A stretch of DNA of 64,000 nt from Armillaria gallica (taxonomy: Eukaryota; Basidiomycota; Agaricomycetes; Agaricales; Physalacriaceae): the NCBI GenBank assembly GCA_037576215.1, contig JBANDB010000012.1:2046001-2110000 (forward strand), read 5' to 3'. Under the pieces are notes generated by a model. That model was not told the origin of the DNA and searched no databases. It worked only from the letters and a program-made list of their open reading frames with translations. A program made the translations under genes and the position numbers. Each line of letters starts with the position of its first letter. Within the stretch, counting starts at the first letter, position 1. Positions 1-12,984 of this stretch are shown piece by piece.

Positions 1-1028
1 CTCGCTATGCCTCTGCATCGCTAACATGTAAGGTATGGTATTTCACAAAATTACACCCTTAGACATGCTGCGGGCATGACACCATTGTTTATGTTCACTT
101 TACATCCAAAAAGGAAGGCAGCTCTCTAACGACGAAACTTTCGTCATGAAAGGCACAAAAATACATTGAAAGTATCCAAATCAGTAGGATAGTACCGAGC
201 GATAACCTCAAGGGGGTGGTGGAAATAAAATCCTGGACAGGGGAGGGGTCCCAACCTTAAATGCAATACCAAATTACCTTACATAGCACTATGATATGGC
301 CTAATAAGGCATGTAGAGATGGTTCCATCTGAATAGGATTTATTGTGAGCTTGTTAAAGCATCCAAAACACTTTATATTACTTTTTCGTGTTATAGTGAG
401 TCACGGCAACCCGGCCACCAACTTTAGGCCATCATATTGCGCTGACATAGCATTACTAAGCCATCCACATATGGTCATATTACTACCGTATATGGCAGGA
501 GTGGGAGGGAGGGGGGGTCGACCTGACCTTAAACGCGAAAATGTACGTCATGTGCGCAATTTTATTTCCGCCACCCCCTTGGATAACCTCATCCAAGGAT
601 ACAGCCAACTAGGAAACCAGTTAACCAGTCCTGAAGAAAATGTGTGTAAAGTTCACCAGAAAATGGTAAAAGTCTATCACTGTGAACTCAATGAAGCTCA
701 TTCACACACTCGGCGAGAAACCTGAGTTGTATTTTGGTTGTATTTACCTATTGAATCTAATAGGTGGTCTATGTCGTGTTGAAATACTGCATTGTTGAAA
801 GGCTCATGCACGTTTGTCTCGGGTGGACTCATGTCAAGAAGAGGAATCTCAACAGAAACCGTTCTCTATCTACCTTGAAGCTAAGTTGTAACCTCGTCCC
901 AAACACCGGCCTTCGAAGCGGCATCTTGAGATCGTCCAGTGAAATCGGCTGGGAAGATGCCGAAACCATGACGCGTGCTTCTATCTTTCTCTCCACCATC
1001 GCCCTCCCTTCAACAGCTTCTAAACACT
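1..1028. other. Non-coding left flank with inverted repeat
   Basis: I see no convincing gene before the ATG at 1029. The stretch is AT-rich and holds an imperfect inverted repeat: 210-231 matches the reverse complement of 559-580 at 21 of 22 bases. The sequence at 92-110 recurs almost unchanged at 4310-4328. The open frames at 345-725 and 764-1051 resemble no family I know and have no codon pattern that supports them. Confidence 0.5.
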
Positions 1029-3866
1029 ATGTCAATACACGAAATCGATAGAACGTCGCCCCTGGATCCGGAGCAGGACAGAGCCATTGTACGCGAGGAT
1101 GCAGAGGCCAAAGAACCAGGAATTGGAGATGGGGAGCACGAGCAGAACCCAGCTGCGCGGGATGTAGAGTCGGACAAAGAAGAGCAAGAGGATCAAGCCC
1201 CCGCCGCTGTACCACCAACTTCTGCTAATGTGGCCTATGCGAAGACCGTTTTCGGGATGAAGAGATCGAATCCTATTGTTAAGAAAGGTGTGAAAACCAG
1301 TCCGAATCCTTTTCCTGTCATATCTCAATAATCTCTAATCAGGCAATGATACGTACGACTACGAACAAAAATACCCCGAGGATGCACCCTATGAGGAGGC
1401 AGCCCCGGCAGCAAGGGTGTGGAGAACGTACGAAGATGAAAGCAGGAATCACGATGCCAACATGGTCGAAGAATCTCGAGATAATGTAGACGTACTGCTC
1501 GTCTTTGTAAGTCCCTTTGTTGTCTTGCTTTCCTTCGTTACTGAGCCGTGTCCAAGGCGGGTCTTTTCTCGGCCGTCGTGACTACATTTGTAGTGCAAAC
1601 GTCGCAGAGTTTACAGCCGGACTACGCCGCTATGTTGGCTTCTCTACTGTATGAATCGGTCCTCGTTCAACGTGCCATCGCCAATGGTTCCCCGGTCAAT
1701 GCCATTGCCCCTTCTCCCCTCAATCCCACCATCGCTTTTGTTCCCGCTACCACAGACGTCTGGGTGAACGGACTCTGGTTCACTAGCCTGTTCCTGAGCC
1801 TGACGACTGCTCTCGTTGCCGTTCTCGTTAAACAGTGGCTGCACCATTATGTTGCACTCCCTTCTGGAACACCCCGCGACCGCAGTTTTACGCGTCAGTT
1901 CCGATATGCTGGCTTTCAAAAGTGGCATGTTCAGGTCATCATAGGACTACTCCCTGTTCTTATGCACCTCGCTCTCGCCATATTTCTCAGCAGCTTGGTG
2001 ATTTTCCTACATCCCCTTCGGGCAGCTCTGTCGTGGATCATTTGCGCAGGAACGGCTGTCGTCTATGCTGCATATGTGTTGGCAGCCATCCTTCCCATCA
2101 TCTTCCCTCAGTGCCCTTACCGTACACCTCTCTGTGATCTTGTCTTCATTTCATTTTGCCGTATCGTCCCGCAAGTGACATGGGACAAAGAAATTTTTCT
2201 TTCTTCGTTCAAAGGAGGAAATTTTGGCGCCATGATCCACTCTCTTCCCCATATACAAGCAAGAAATTCACAGTCGCTGACTGTGATAGAGTCCAAGTCT
2301 GTGGGACAGATGTCAATAACCTTGGCGGCTGAAGCACTGCACTGGCTCTTCTCGGTCACTTCCAATCCTACCGTCCAAAGTATAGTAGTACAGTCCATTG
2401 GTGGGCTGCCGATGGCGTCAGAAGAAATCTTTCTTTCACTTCAAGGAGATATTGAAGCAGTGTATGGGTTTCAAACCTCTTTGCTCCGTGACTGCATACA
2501 GGGGGAAATTCCTCATCGGCAGGAACCAGTGCCAGGCATGGAACTCAAAATCGGACGTTTGCTTCGTCTTTATCCTCGCCAAGTCTGGTACAGGGAGTTC
2601 TATACCGCTGATATTGGTTCATTTGAACTCACCGTTGCAATCCTATCCAGCGGTCATTACTTGAGGAACGGGGAAACATTTGAATCTGTCAGCCCTGGCT
2701 CATTTTTCATCGATATTACCCGTTCTTCAAAGCTGCCGCCGCGTTGTTGGTATCATTTCATGATCAAATCGGAAGATATCCTTAGCCCTCTGGATCCTGA
2801 TAATGACGATCATGCCAAAATGTTTCCACTCCAGCTCTGCTCCGCTATCTTGCTCTCATTGGACCCATCGAAAAAGAGCCTAACGCAGGACTTTGATTCT
2901 TCATTGGTTCGTGATTTCCGGAGCTCGGTACCCTATTTTCTCACCAAAATCTATGACCCTGTTCTCCGCATGTTATCCAAATTCGTCAAAGATCCATCTT
3001 TGGACGAGCCATCGTTGCCCCAATCACTGAGGGTATTTATGGAGCCATCATCGTTGACTTTCTCTTCCCCCAATCACGTTGAGTTGGTATTATACGCTCT
3101 GGCGGATCTACTGCTCAGTAAGGATTCTGATGGTTCAAATTGGAGCGAATTGTGCTTTGGCACTATCCTCGCTTATCGGTCTTTGACTACTGTCCCCCCT
3201 TCTGCTTGGTCTTTGCGCGGTCTCCAATCAATGGTTGACTTTATGACAAGTCATTGGAACAAGCCTAAGCCGTGGGCTGACACCTTCCCGTCCGACGCTC
3301 CATGTGAGGTGTTGGCCAATCTCCTCGCGAACCACATTCCGGTAGCTTTTACTGTTTTCCTGAACAATCAATGTTTGCAGTTTCTTGGAAACAATATATT
3401 TCGTAAAGCCTCAGTTTCAATGGTTAGCGCGTACGTTGCAGGACTTTCGGCCATGCAACAAGGATTGGATGGAGTTTCGAATGCCGAAACGCTTCAGCAG
3501 CACATTGACCACCTCCATAACCCGCGCACACTTTTTATTGCGTGCTCTATCTTGGCTATGCAAGGCATGGAGGATATAGACCGCAGTGCCATTTATAGGG
3601 ACATCATGACACTGGTACAGCTGCGTCAACGAGACGTTGCCTGGGACGAGTGTCGCAAGAAACTTCATGATTTGGTGGAGAACAATGTCGGGGACTTTTT
3701 CAGTAAACAGCTTGTACTGCCAAAGTATGGGGCACGTCGCCCACTGAAGACAGATAAAATCGAAGCCCCAAAAAACAACATCCGATACGCGATACAGGTG
3801 CTTGATGACTTTTTCGATGGCGGAGCACATACCAACACCGTTGTGAGCTTGATATTCTTCAGATAA
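1029..3866 (+). CDS. DUF6535 multi-pass membrane protein
   Basis: Three exons join in frame: 1029-1287, 1343-1506 and 1557-3866, giving 910 residues. The second junction creates the typical DUF6535 entry LLVFAGLFSAVVTTFVVQ near residue 138, followed by LQPDYAAMLASLLYE. Hydrophobic membrane segments lie near residues 210-233, 267-290 and 297-324, around a VKQWLHHY motif. The N-terminal 90 residues are acidic and probably cytosolic. The long C-terminal part has no domain I recognise. DUF6535 proteins form large lineage-specific families in Agaricomycetes; their function is unknown. The start is the first ATG in frame with the acidic region. The last codons could be replaced by another small exon, because a GTGAGC donor lies at about 3842. 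Family assignment is firm; the biological role cannot be inferred. Confidence 0.85.
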
Positions 3867-5640
3867 AAATTTGCCTTTCACTGACAGTCCAATCCAGGGC
3901 CGCCTAGATCACTTCTTAGGATGGTGTCTTTGCCGAAAGCAAGGAAGTGAGCCGGTACCAGAGCAGCAGGTTTAGCTAATATGGAGAACAATCGCCAATG
4001 AATGAGATACAAGTCGTCGAAGCAGCCGACTCTCGCCAACGCCTATACGGGTTGAAGAATTCCCTTTCTGAATCATATCAGAAGAACAAGCTCGGGGGGA
4101 TCTTGAACACCAACTCCTTTTCTCATCTCAAAAGCGGCTACCACACTCATCATCTTGATCACATCCCCGCTGACTGTGTTCCACCCCTCTCCCGCGCCAA
4201 CCACGCTCGCTGCCCAACCACGTATTTCTTCTGAGTCTCAGCTTCACCTTCACAGGGGAATTCTGCGCCATGCTTAAAATCCCGAAAACCGGGGGATTAC
4301 CGCTGCTCATGTTCACTTCACATCCAAAGCAGATGCGTCAACGAGCGCCTCAAGACACGTATCACTTCAGGTGTACCTGTGCGATCTGTCGCGCACCTTC
4401 TGGAGCTGGTGATATGCAGAGTCAACTTAAAATAATGATTCTAATGCGCCATATTCACTATTCCTCTGCAAAGAGTGGCTCCTAGCATACTATAGTGTAT
4501 ACTTCTCCATGGTCATTTGTCACGATGCTGAATCAATATGCGTAGGTTACTCTAGATTTATACGTGGGCGTGTGCAGTTTAGCGAATAATCACAATATTC
4601 AAGTTCACCAGGACGTCTGAACGCAATTGCGATTCCAGTGTCTGTCGTCAGAAGAGTTTGCCTTACCTTGACACAAAGTAAGCAATTATTTGATCTTATT
4701 TCGTAGTTCATTACGAAGAGAATTTTTGTTCCGCCGATATGAATCGAGATACTTTGCCATGTGGCGTAAATAAATTTGCCTTCTTACCGCCATCCCGGTA
4801 TTGATTTTACTGCCCGGGCGCTACTCCCTACATCGCTCTCCCCTATTACATCTATGCTGCAAGGGCCGTTGAGTCGCGCTCAATGGAAAGCAGACTAGGC
4901 TTGACTCGGCGACTTACGGTTATTGTACTGACGATCGGAGCACAAATTGTTTTCCTGCCTCTGCCCTAACAAATATCTCAGAATGGAAAATGAAACTACG
5001 GCTTGTCTATGCTTACTTCGCGGATAGTATCTCTGCTTCAAGCACTAAGTTTATGTCAAATATAATTGTCGTCGCGTAACACGAAGCTCCTGGCTCTACG
5101 GCTCAAAAACTCAACTTGTTGACTTGTCGACATTTCATCAAGTATAGTTCAGGTACCTTTCCGCATGGGTGCGCCGTTGGCCTTATGCCTTTCTTATTCA
5201 TTTCTTTGGCTTGAAGGCGTCGGTTTCTGAGGTCGAGATGGTTTACTTCGCCCAGCTCAAGCAAGTTGTCGGAACAGGAACAAATGTCAACACTTCTCTC
5301 CGTGGCCCCGGGTCACAGCTAGCACCCTTGGCACCCGCTCCTTATGTCTTTATCGATGCCCACGCAACTACCTCGCCGCGCTGTACACAATCCTGTGTAA
5401 CTATTCGGCTCATCAAGTTAGCAACGTGAACGAACAAGGCCTTTCACGTCAACCTCAAAGTAGAGATTCTTTCGTTTATTGTTCGCGGCGAGAGTCTTTG
5501 TGCTGCAATAGGCTGGTCGTAAGTGCGGCCTGACATGCAACACGGTCCTAGGCTTCAGAAGCCACTTACAATGGACTATTCTCGGTCTTTCAAGCAAGGA
5601 TCATGGCATCAATCTGTGGAAATCTCCGAGGAGCGGAGGA
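3867..5640. other. Intergenic, no gene seen
   Basis: Only short frames without family resemblance occur here (for example 3998-4234 and 5169-5429). Base composition changes to AT-rich after 4480. The 4310-4328 stretch repeats part of the left flank of the window, so dispersed repeat debris is likely. Confidence 0.4.
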
Positions 5641-5648
5641 TATATATA
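5641..5648 (+). promoter_or_regulatory. TATA box of the LRR-like gene
   Basis: An eight-base TATATATA run lies 117 bases before the ATG at 5765. A GT..AG stretch ending at 5759 just before the ATG could be a 5' UTR intron. Confidence 0.4.
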
Positions 5649-5764
5649 CGCGTGAGATAACAGCTGCTGTTAGTTTAAGCTCCCCATCTCGCATAGAACA
5701 TAGTATGTACCCTACTTCTTCCCCTTTCCCAGCGGCTCCGGACTAATATCAGGTTCAGATCTGC

Positions 5765-7015
5765 ATGGCGCAACCCACGCTGAGGGATTACCTCCACTTG
5801 GGCGCCAATCAGACTTTTTCATGCCATGCCCTTTATTTTCACCTGCAATCATCCCATTCCTTGCTGCGCGCTTTAGGAATTCCACGGAATGGACGCGTAC
5901 CCGCCCAGCTCATTGCGCCAGACACCGTTGTGGCACTCCATATCGACCAACCTAGCAACCTCGAGCAGGACTCATACTTCCCCCATGTCCTCAACAGGCT
6001 CAAGGACGAGCGTGTTCTCATAACCAAGATTATGCTAGGCCAAACGAATTGGTACAAGTTCCAAGGCGCATCATCGTTGGATTTCTCCGGGTTTTGCCAC
6101 ATCAAACATCTGATTATCCGCGGCAGTGCTTTCAGCGAAAGCCACTTGCGCTCGGTTCTGAGCTCCTTGCCCACTCTGCGCACTCTGGAACTCCATAATA
6201 ACTCAATGCAGGATCCTCCTAATCCGGTTCGAGCTGTCTTCGCCAACGGTGACAGACCCACTATGGGACACTTGCCTTAACTATAGGCAACGATACATGC
6301 TGGACCTTGTTGGATCTTCTCGTGAGCGACCGCTCTCCTTTGAACATAGGTAAGTTGGAGCGACTTGTACTTTGGCGCGCAAGGGGTATCCCTCCCGCTG
6401 GTGGCAATAGCCTCATCTCTCGAAGGGTGTCGTCAACTTTGCAGTGGGTGAAATTCCCCTTCGCCCTTGAACTGGACGATTTCAAAATAAGTGAGTTGCC
6501 AATCTTTTTACCTCGCTGATTTCGCTTGACCGCATTCTACTTTAGCTGCGCCAATGCCACCCATAACTAACTTGGTGAACATCAAAGAACTTACAATCAC
6601 CCTTGGCGTGTCAAACAACTACTACGACTTTAACTACCAGACGCTCGTGTGGTGGACGGAGACGTTCAAGAATATCCCAGGATGGACTAAGCTATGCAAG
6701 ATCACGATCAAAGTGGAGCTTGGCCCACCGACTGCTGCTAATGCGCCTCACCCCCGCGACCTGGCACAATGGGAGGCCTTTGATGACGCTCTATGCCGCA
6801 TCGAGATCTACAGTTGCTTGGAACAATTGCGTTACAGCGTTGTTCCCAAGACAGGATACGCAGGGCACCCCGGTTACGATTGCGATACCATGAGGCGCTG
6901 GTTGTGCTTGAGGTGTCTCCCGAGGGCGCGAATTATGTACACTGCGTCGGAAGATTGTGACTTTCAGGTCCTGGACTGGGCGAATCAGGAGGTTGATGTG
7001 AGTGGATATACATAA
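5765..7015 (+). CDS. F-box/LRR-like protein, function unknown
   Basis: Three exons join in frame: 5765-6248, 6287-6490 and 6546-7015, giving 385 residues. The first intron is only 38 bases but has a good CTTAAC branch site; the second begins GTGAGT. The protein shows leucine-rich stretches of the kind found in mushroom F-box-like proteins, such as IKHLIIRGSAFSESHLRSVL and LPTLRTLELHNNS near residues 115-150, and later LVNIKELTITLGVSNN. No classical F-box is visible at the N-terminus, so the true start could lie in an upstream exon or the protein may lack the box. These families expand rapidly in Agaricomycetes and usually recruit substrates to SCF ubiquitin ligases; whether this member does is inference. 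Confidence 0.55.
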
Positions 7016-7891
7016 GGAAATATTCTGTATCGAAAGCAAACAAGAAAGAGAACGTTTTGTTTACTCGTAACCAAACAAGTACATTCGCGTGCCGTGAAGG
7101 ACAATTTTAGTCAACAACCAAGCCTGGAGAGCATATACTTACTTCGCCGGGCCTCTCTGCAGCTGTATCCTCACCCACGGCTGTCAGCTTGTCCTGAGAA
7201 TGCCCCGAGCTAGTAGCTGCTCAGACCTACAGGAAAGATGCGTTGATCATGACCCAGACTGCAGATCGCCTAGGTGCCTCCACAGCTCGGGGAGGTTCCC
7301 ATTCTTTCCGCGTCCGCTAGTGTTGGCTTCTGTCGTCCTCGAAAAGCGGCACCTCTCCAGTACTCGACGCCCAACAACACACAGTCATACACATCGATGG
7401 TCGCAAAAATATAGGATCCCGTTTGCTTCGGCTACAGCGCATAATACTTTGATCCCTTCGTTCCTCGATTTGTATCGCGGGAGACATAGACATATAGACG
7501 TCTACGACACAAAGGTTTCGCGCTTCTATGGGCATTTAATAGCTCCCCTACCCGCTCAGCACCATAGGACTGCTCTCATTGGAGAACAACTGAAAAAGGT
7601 TACCACACGCAAGAGGGTTCTTTCCCGTAGCAGCAGGACATTCACTTACCCGCCAACCTCATCCATAGTCCAGCTTCTGAAGTTGGAACATAACAGGGAA
7701 GCAACTCCATCCAATAACATGCATGTATAAGAGGGTATTATACTAAAATACTCAAATCGTTCGAAACTAAGAAAATCATTAAGGAACCTAAACCTTAAAT
7801 CCAAAGCTGACGCTCACACCAGTCTATCAAACACCGGCGACAATTCTGGAAGACACATCAGCGAGGATGTTTTCAGAAACGAGAAGAACAC
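7016..7891. other. Intergenic between LRR-like gene and vps1
   Basis: A 176-codon frame at 7200-7730 exists but its protein is a Ser/Arg/His-rich jumble with no family likeness, so I do not accept it. The right end is probably the 3' UTR of the vps1 gene on the minus strand. Confidence 0.45.
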
Positions 7892-10402
7892 TTACTCCTC
7901 CGCCTTATTCAGGGCTTGGACCATACCGATGACCTCTCTCCTCCTGTTAACAACGTATTCACTCTCCTTTAGAAGATCGTCGAGCACTTCGGGCTTGTAC
8001 AATTCCTGGAGCAGCTCCCTCTGCAGGTTCTCTTTCGAGTGGTTGACCAGCGTCAGGGTAATAGCCTTTGGCACCATATCTATCATCTCCCGCTTGACAA
8101 TGTTGAAATACGAGTTGATCAGGAGTTCTACGTAAGAAAGAATTAGCAGAACATTCACAAAGCGAATACACGACACTGACTGATAACCTCTGTCTCCATT
8201 GTCTCACGCTCATTCAGAGCCGCCTGAGGTTTGATAACCGCTGGCGGAGCCTCCATAACTGGAGTAGACGAGCCTTTCTTCTTCGTCGAGCCAGTCCGGG
8301 CGGCGAAAAAGGAGCCAAAGAAACTGGGTTCTTCCCGTTTGGGGTCCACATCCAGATCACGGTTGTTGTTGATGGCACCAGAAGCAAGTTTGCCCGTCTT
8401 GGGGTCTGTTTGTTGAGGAGGAGGCTTGTTGGCGTTGAGACGGTCATTGACGATTGACATCGCTTTGTGCCCGTTGATGAAATCGGGATGTGTCGTGTTA
8501 ACGTAGCAAGCTTGCATACTACAATGACAAAATCAGTGGTGCACTATAGAAGCATGAACTTCCACATACGAAACGAGGTCAGACACAAGTTTCGAGGTTG
8601 GATTCATTGACGACTTGAAGAAGTTGACAACCACCGAGTTGAAACGCTCCCGGAGTGCTGGATACCGCCTAAAGGCTTGCTGTGGGACTCTGAGCACGAC
8701 GGAATTTTAGATATAATTTCACAAAGACTTACAATCCTGCCCAACAACTGGCCGAGAATACGGATGAGTTCGTCGTACACCAATGTACAACACTTCAGAC
8801 TGGGTTCCTCCAACCGTTTGATCTGCTGCTTGACAATAACCTCAAACGCAGCAGTCCCCACGAACAATGCCGGCGTTGAACCCTATCAACCATCAGCGAC
8901 CTGGCGCATAGTGAAGACAAAGTGCCGCCCACCGAAGAATTGTACAAGATTGTTCGAATGTCCCCATCTTTGACTTGGTCGAATGGGTCGATGCCCTTGA
9001 TTCCATTGTTGAATAGCTCGTGGAACACGAAGCTGATACGAGCACCTCCGGATAGTTCATTCAAGGACAAATCATTGCCGCCACCATCAATAACCGTCCG
9101 GAACTCTGAGGTAAACTCAGTGATGACGGACAAGACGACGTTACCTGAGTTGGCCTCCGCTGCTGTTCCGCCAAGTGACTGCAACTCCGTGTTATACTTC
9201 TGCTGTTGTTGGGCAATTCGGGCTTTGATGTCGGGTAGGGTAGCGCGAATGTGGTGCATGAGGATCATGTTAAGCTTTCTGGCCAGGAAAGGGGTACCGC
9301 AATACTGCGCCTTTCCCTTGTACGAAGGATGTAACTCGAAGAACTCACGCTCTCCATCGAGAGCTGACTGAATGGTCTTTGACGCGTCGATGTCTCGCTG
9401 GCCTCGGTTGACCACAGGCACGTATCCCAATCGTAGCGGAATTATGCGCCCTGCAAGAATGTCCACGACATCTGTGCCTTTATCCCTGTATGTTCTTCAT
9501 CAACGCATGCCGACAGATAAAAAGCAAGGCACGCACATCAAGTCAACTTTGGTCAGAACACCAATCGTCCTAGTACCCTCGGGGTCCACCTCTCTCGCCA
9601 TTTTCAGACCCTCCGAGTTAGCCAGATCCACGTTGGCGGGAGACACTGCCAAAATGATACAGGCAGGCTTCGAGATATACTTCATCAGCATGTCCCTTAT
9701 CTGCCTCTCGATGTCTTTGGGTTGGTCGCCAACTGGGACTTTCGTTATACCGGGCAAGTCGACCAGGGTGAGAGTGAGGACATTAGGAGAGAATATACGG
9801 AGATTGATGGGAAGAGGGGATATGCCTGCATTGCGGCCTGTCTTGGCTTCGGTATCCCGCACAATTTCGTCACGAATCTTGTGGAAGTCAAAGAACTTTT
9901 CGCCTGGTAAATGCAGAAATTCGCCCCATTCGTCGGCGTTGACGTGCTTGTCGGTGCCATTGATTTTGGCTGTATGCAATGTGTTGGGAAATGTACGAAA
10001 AGAGAGATGACATACGCACGGGTTCCATTAGGCTCGGATCCAGCAGTTCTATGAATGAGTTGTAGGACCTGAATGCCGACCGTCAGCTCACACCCAAGGC
10101 TAAAATGGTGGCACGCACTAGCGGTCGCCGCGTCACGATACCCGTTCCACGAGGCAGAAAATCTCGGCCAACGATATTCTATTAAAGCGAGGAGAGCAAT
10201 GAATACGTACAATATAGAACAAGCCTTAATGACGACGCACCTCGAGGACACTACTCTTGCCGCTACTCTGACTTCCGAGTACGCATATCTGAGGAAGGTC
10301 TATCTGGGATGCCGACGAGCCGACTGCACTGAAGACATCCTGCAGCTTGTTGATGATAGAGACAATTTCTAGGCCAAGTCCGGTAGGGCCAGCTGTCGCC
10401 AT
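7892..10402 (-). CDS. vps1: Dynamin-like GTPase Vps1
   Basis: The gene reads leftward from the ATG at 10402 to TGA at 7892 in about nine exons with short introns. The N-terminus has the dynamin G1 loop GSQSSGKSS at residues 43-51. Next come [17 protein letters not shown] (G2), [11 protein letters not shown] (G3) and LTKVDLM (G4). The stalk region [19 protein letters not shown] and a C-terminal GTPase effector domain ([19 protein letters not shown]) complete the family plan. A lysine- and proline-rich insert lies before the effector domain, and there is no PH domain or proline-rich tail, which fits Vps1 rather than classical dynamin. Vps1 assembles into collars that sever membrane at the Golgi and endosomes, and it also acts in vacuole and peroxisome division. 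All junctions examined keep frame, and the gene looks intact. Confidence 0.95.
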
Positions 10403-12887
10403 TTTCTAAGAGGTCGAAATAAGGGAAGGAGGAGGAAGACACGAGGAGCTGAGGCGCTCCATGCCGAAAAGGGACAAACTAGGACAAACTCAAAAGCTGT
10501 ACCAGCTGTGCTGCTGTATTCTTCTACGACTGCGGGTTCACTGTGCTGACTACCTTACTGCCATGATACACTGCCCGTTTACTGTTACTTGAGCACCAAT
10601 ACCCGTGGTCAGACACCCTGCTGCCACGATGGGCTGGTGATAGGACAGGATGACTCGGAACAGTCTAAAGCTTGAGCAACGTATGTGGCCAACCCCTTCG
10701 GTTTTATTACTGGCTAATCATTCATAAAGTGTATCGTACACTTTCTTTTTTTTGAATAAGTACATCAAGCTACGCGGGAAATGAGAATCAAACTAGAGTT
10801 GTCTGTCGAATCGCCTCATATTTATGACTCGCCCGTTGGGACCGAGGTAATTTATCTGTTGTACTGATAATCCTTCAATCAGGCAATACTATGAGGCTCT
10901 GGCTCTTCCCAAAATTATGGCTCTTGCTCTGTGTCCTCTACAGTGTTATCTGTCTCATGTCCGACGCAAGACGATAAGTGCAAGTGCAGGAGCTATCGTC
11001 CATTCACCCAGCTAGAACGCCCCCGCCCCCTGGCCATCAGCTGGAAATGGCACCGCGGTTTACAATGGCATTCTGGCCTAGCATCGCCTCTTCTCTGCTC
11101 TTGGTCTTATTAACCCGAAAACGGCACCTTAACTAATGCGTACGTCAGTCTCCAGAACGCGTACGCGTACGTGTGCGGGGTAAGATAGTTAAGGAACTGA
11201 GTCCTTGTTGATCTTGGTCCCTAGTACTGCCTTTGAATGAATAGGAGCCGGGGTACTAATGATCATCAAAAAATGGTTTGCACGCGGATTACGATCCATG
11301 TAGTTAGAAAGAAGGCTGTGGATCTATTTTCCGTACCTGATCAACTGCGAAAACGGACGATACTACTACAGGTATGTTCTCTATTCAATTCTTGCCGGTA
11401 AAACCAATGTAGACAAGATAAGCAGTGTCGTGGTTGAGCGAGGCTAATGCTATAGCCAGCACTTTCAAAATAGTTACTGTGAGTGTCTGCTTTTGCGAAG
11501 ATGCCACTTAAAGATGACCTTCAATATGATATCGGTATTTTGGATTTGTGACATTGAAGCAATAACGCTATATACTACGATCCGGCGTTTGTGGTTCAGC
11601 AATCGCAGCGACAGCGGTGATGTCCATTTTAGCATGCCTCCGACCTCGAAGCTTTGGTTCGTGTTATAACGTACGTTTCCCGTCCGGATGACAGTAAGTT
11701 ACCTAATTCCTTATCTGTAAGCGTATACGTACGAAGTGTTATCGCTCACAAGCGCCCAAAAATCAGATACTTATCAGCTTCTGCTAACAGAACGCACAGC
11801 CTAGGAATATCGATGTCCTTCTAGTTTCTAGAGAACAAGACCCCGTGCACTACTTAAATATTGGAAGCATGATTGCCGGATTCCACCTCCATCGTGGAAT
11901 CCCCGGAGATTTTCAAAGTCAGTGGAAAACAATCACGACTACTTCAATCTTCGTCTCAATGGGTCCATGTAGACGCGTCTGTTTTGCGAGATATAACCTC
12001 ACTAATTGTACCGACGTGAGAATTGGTTTTCGTCTCCCATCAATATTGCACATAATGACACCGCGTATTGAATATGCATGACATGCTAATGCCCGCCTCC
12101 CCCCGCCCAACTCTCACGAACGTCGGTTACTGAGTAAAACGTCAAAATCGATGCTCGGCCCATACGTCAGATATGTATAGGAGAAATGTAACAAGCGGCC
12201 CTGAAATAGCGATTGATTGTTGATGTCGCATGGTTTTCGGTGGTGTCGGCGTCCGCAGTAGGTAACGGTGGATATGATGGGAAAGATCTGATAAGCAATG
12301 GAGCTGCCTGTGCGATACGGAAGATCACCAGGGGCTCGACCCCAGCCTGGATACAAGGACCCACATCAACGGACGGGCGCTAGTTGTGCATCTCTGAGAG
12401 GGAGAACAAAGAATGTGATTGATGAAGACAAAGGAACCTGCATGCAAGGGTCTGTGCGCGCCAAGGTCCGTCCGGGTCTTCCTTCCATCAGTTTCCATGA
12501 TGGATGGCTCTGATGGAGGCAGAATCAGCAACGCATAGATTGGTGGCCAGCAGTGAACAGTGGAAAGAGATGCACTGTCGCCGATGAAACGTTTTCTGTG
12601 CTGGCCGAACAAAGGGGTGGCCTATGGAGTCCTTATCGGCCTAGAAATGATTCGGTTGTCAGGGGCGAGACATGTTGCCTCAGATGACGCGATAAGGGAT
12701 TGGGCTAGCAGGAAAGAGCAGAAAAGAAAGAGAGGCAAGGGCATGCAGAACGGTGAGCAACAACGTTTGACCGATGCGAGAGACAGCGAAGAAATAGGTC
12801 GCCGGCACCGACGACATGACGAAATCAGAGAACAAAAAGATGAGTCAGATATAAATGCGGACTTTAAATCGGAGCTTCAAAAATGGG
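10403..12887. other. Long intergenic region upstream of vps1 and tbp1
   Basis: This is shared 5' territory: vps1 runs left and the TATA-binding protein gene runs right. No conserved coding region is seen. At 11157-11168 two ACGCGT hexamers stand back to back, the core of the MluI cell-cycle box. The frames at 12298-12513 and 12560-13021 do not resemble any family, and the latter overlaps the start of the TBP gene. Confidence 0.45.
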
Positions 12888-12893
12888 TATATA
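12888..12893 (+). promoter_or_regulatory. TATA box of the TBP gene
   Basis: TATATA followed by GC lies 97 bases before the TBP start codon, a normal distance if the 5' leader is about 60 bases. A pyrimidine-rich stretch follows at 12920-12965. Confidence 0.5.
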
Positions 12894-12984
12894 GCTGGGC
12901 GGGCGGACGAAGGACCGTTCCCGTTTTCTCCCCCACATTGATTTTCCCACGCCACCTTTTTTTGCTGCAAATTTTTGGTGAACC

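Noticed and set aside
7200..7730. 176-codon frame between the LRR-like gene and vps1
   Set aside because: No family likeness, no splice context and an erratic composition; chance frame is more likely.
8922..10010. Long plus-strand frames of 149 and 212 codons
   Set aside because: They are antisense to the vps1 exons, whose dynamin motifs are unmistakable on the minus strand.
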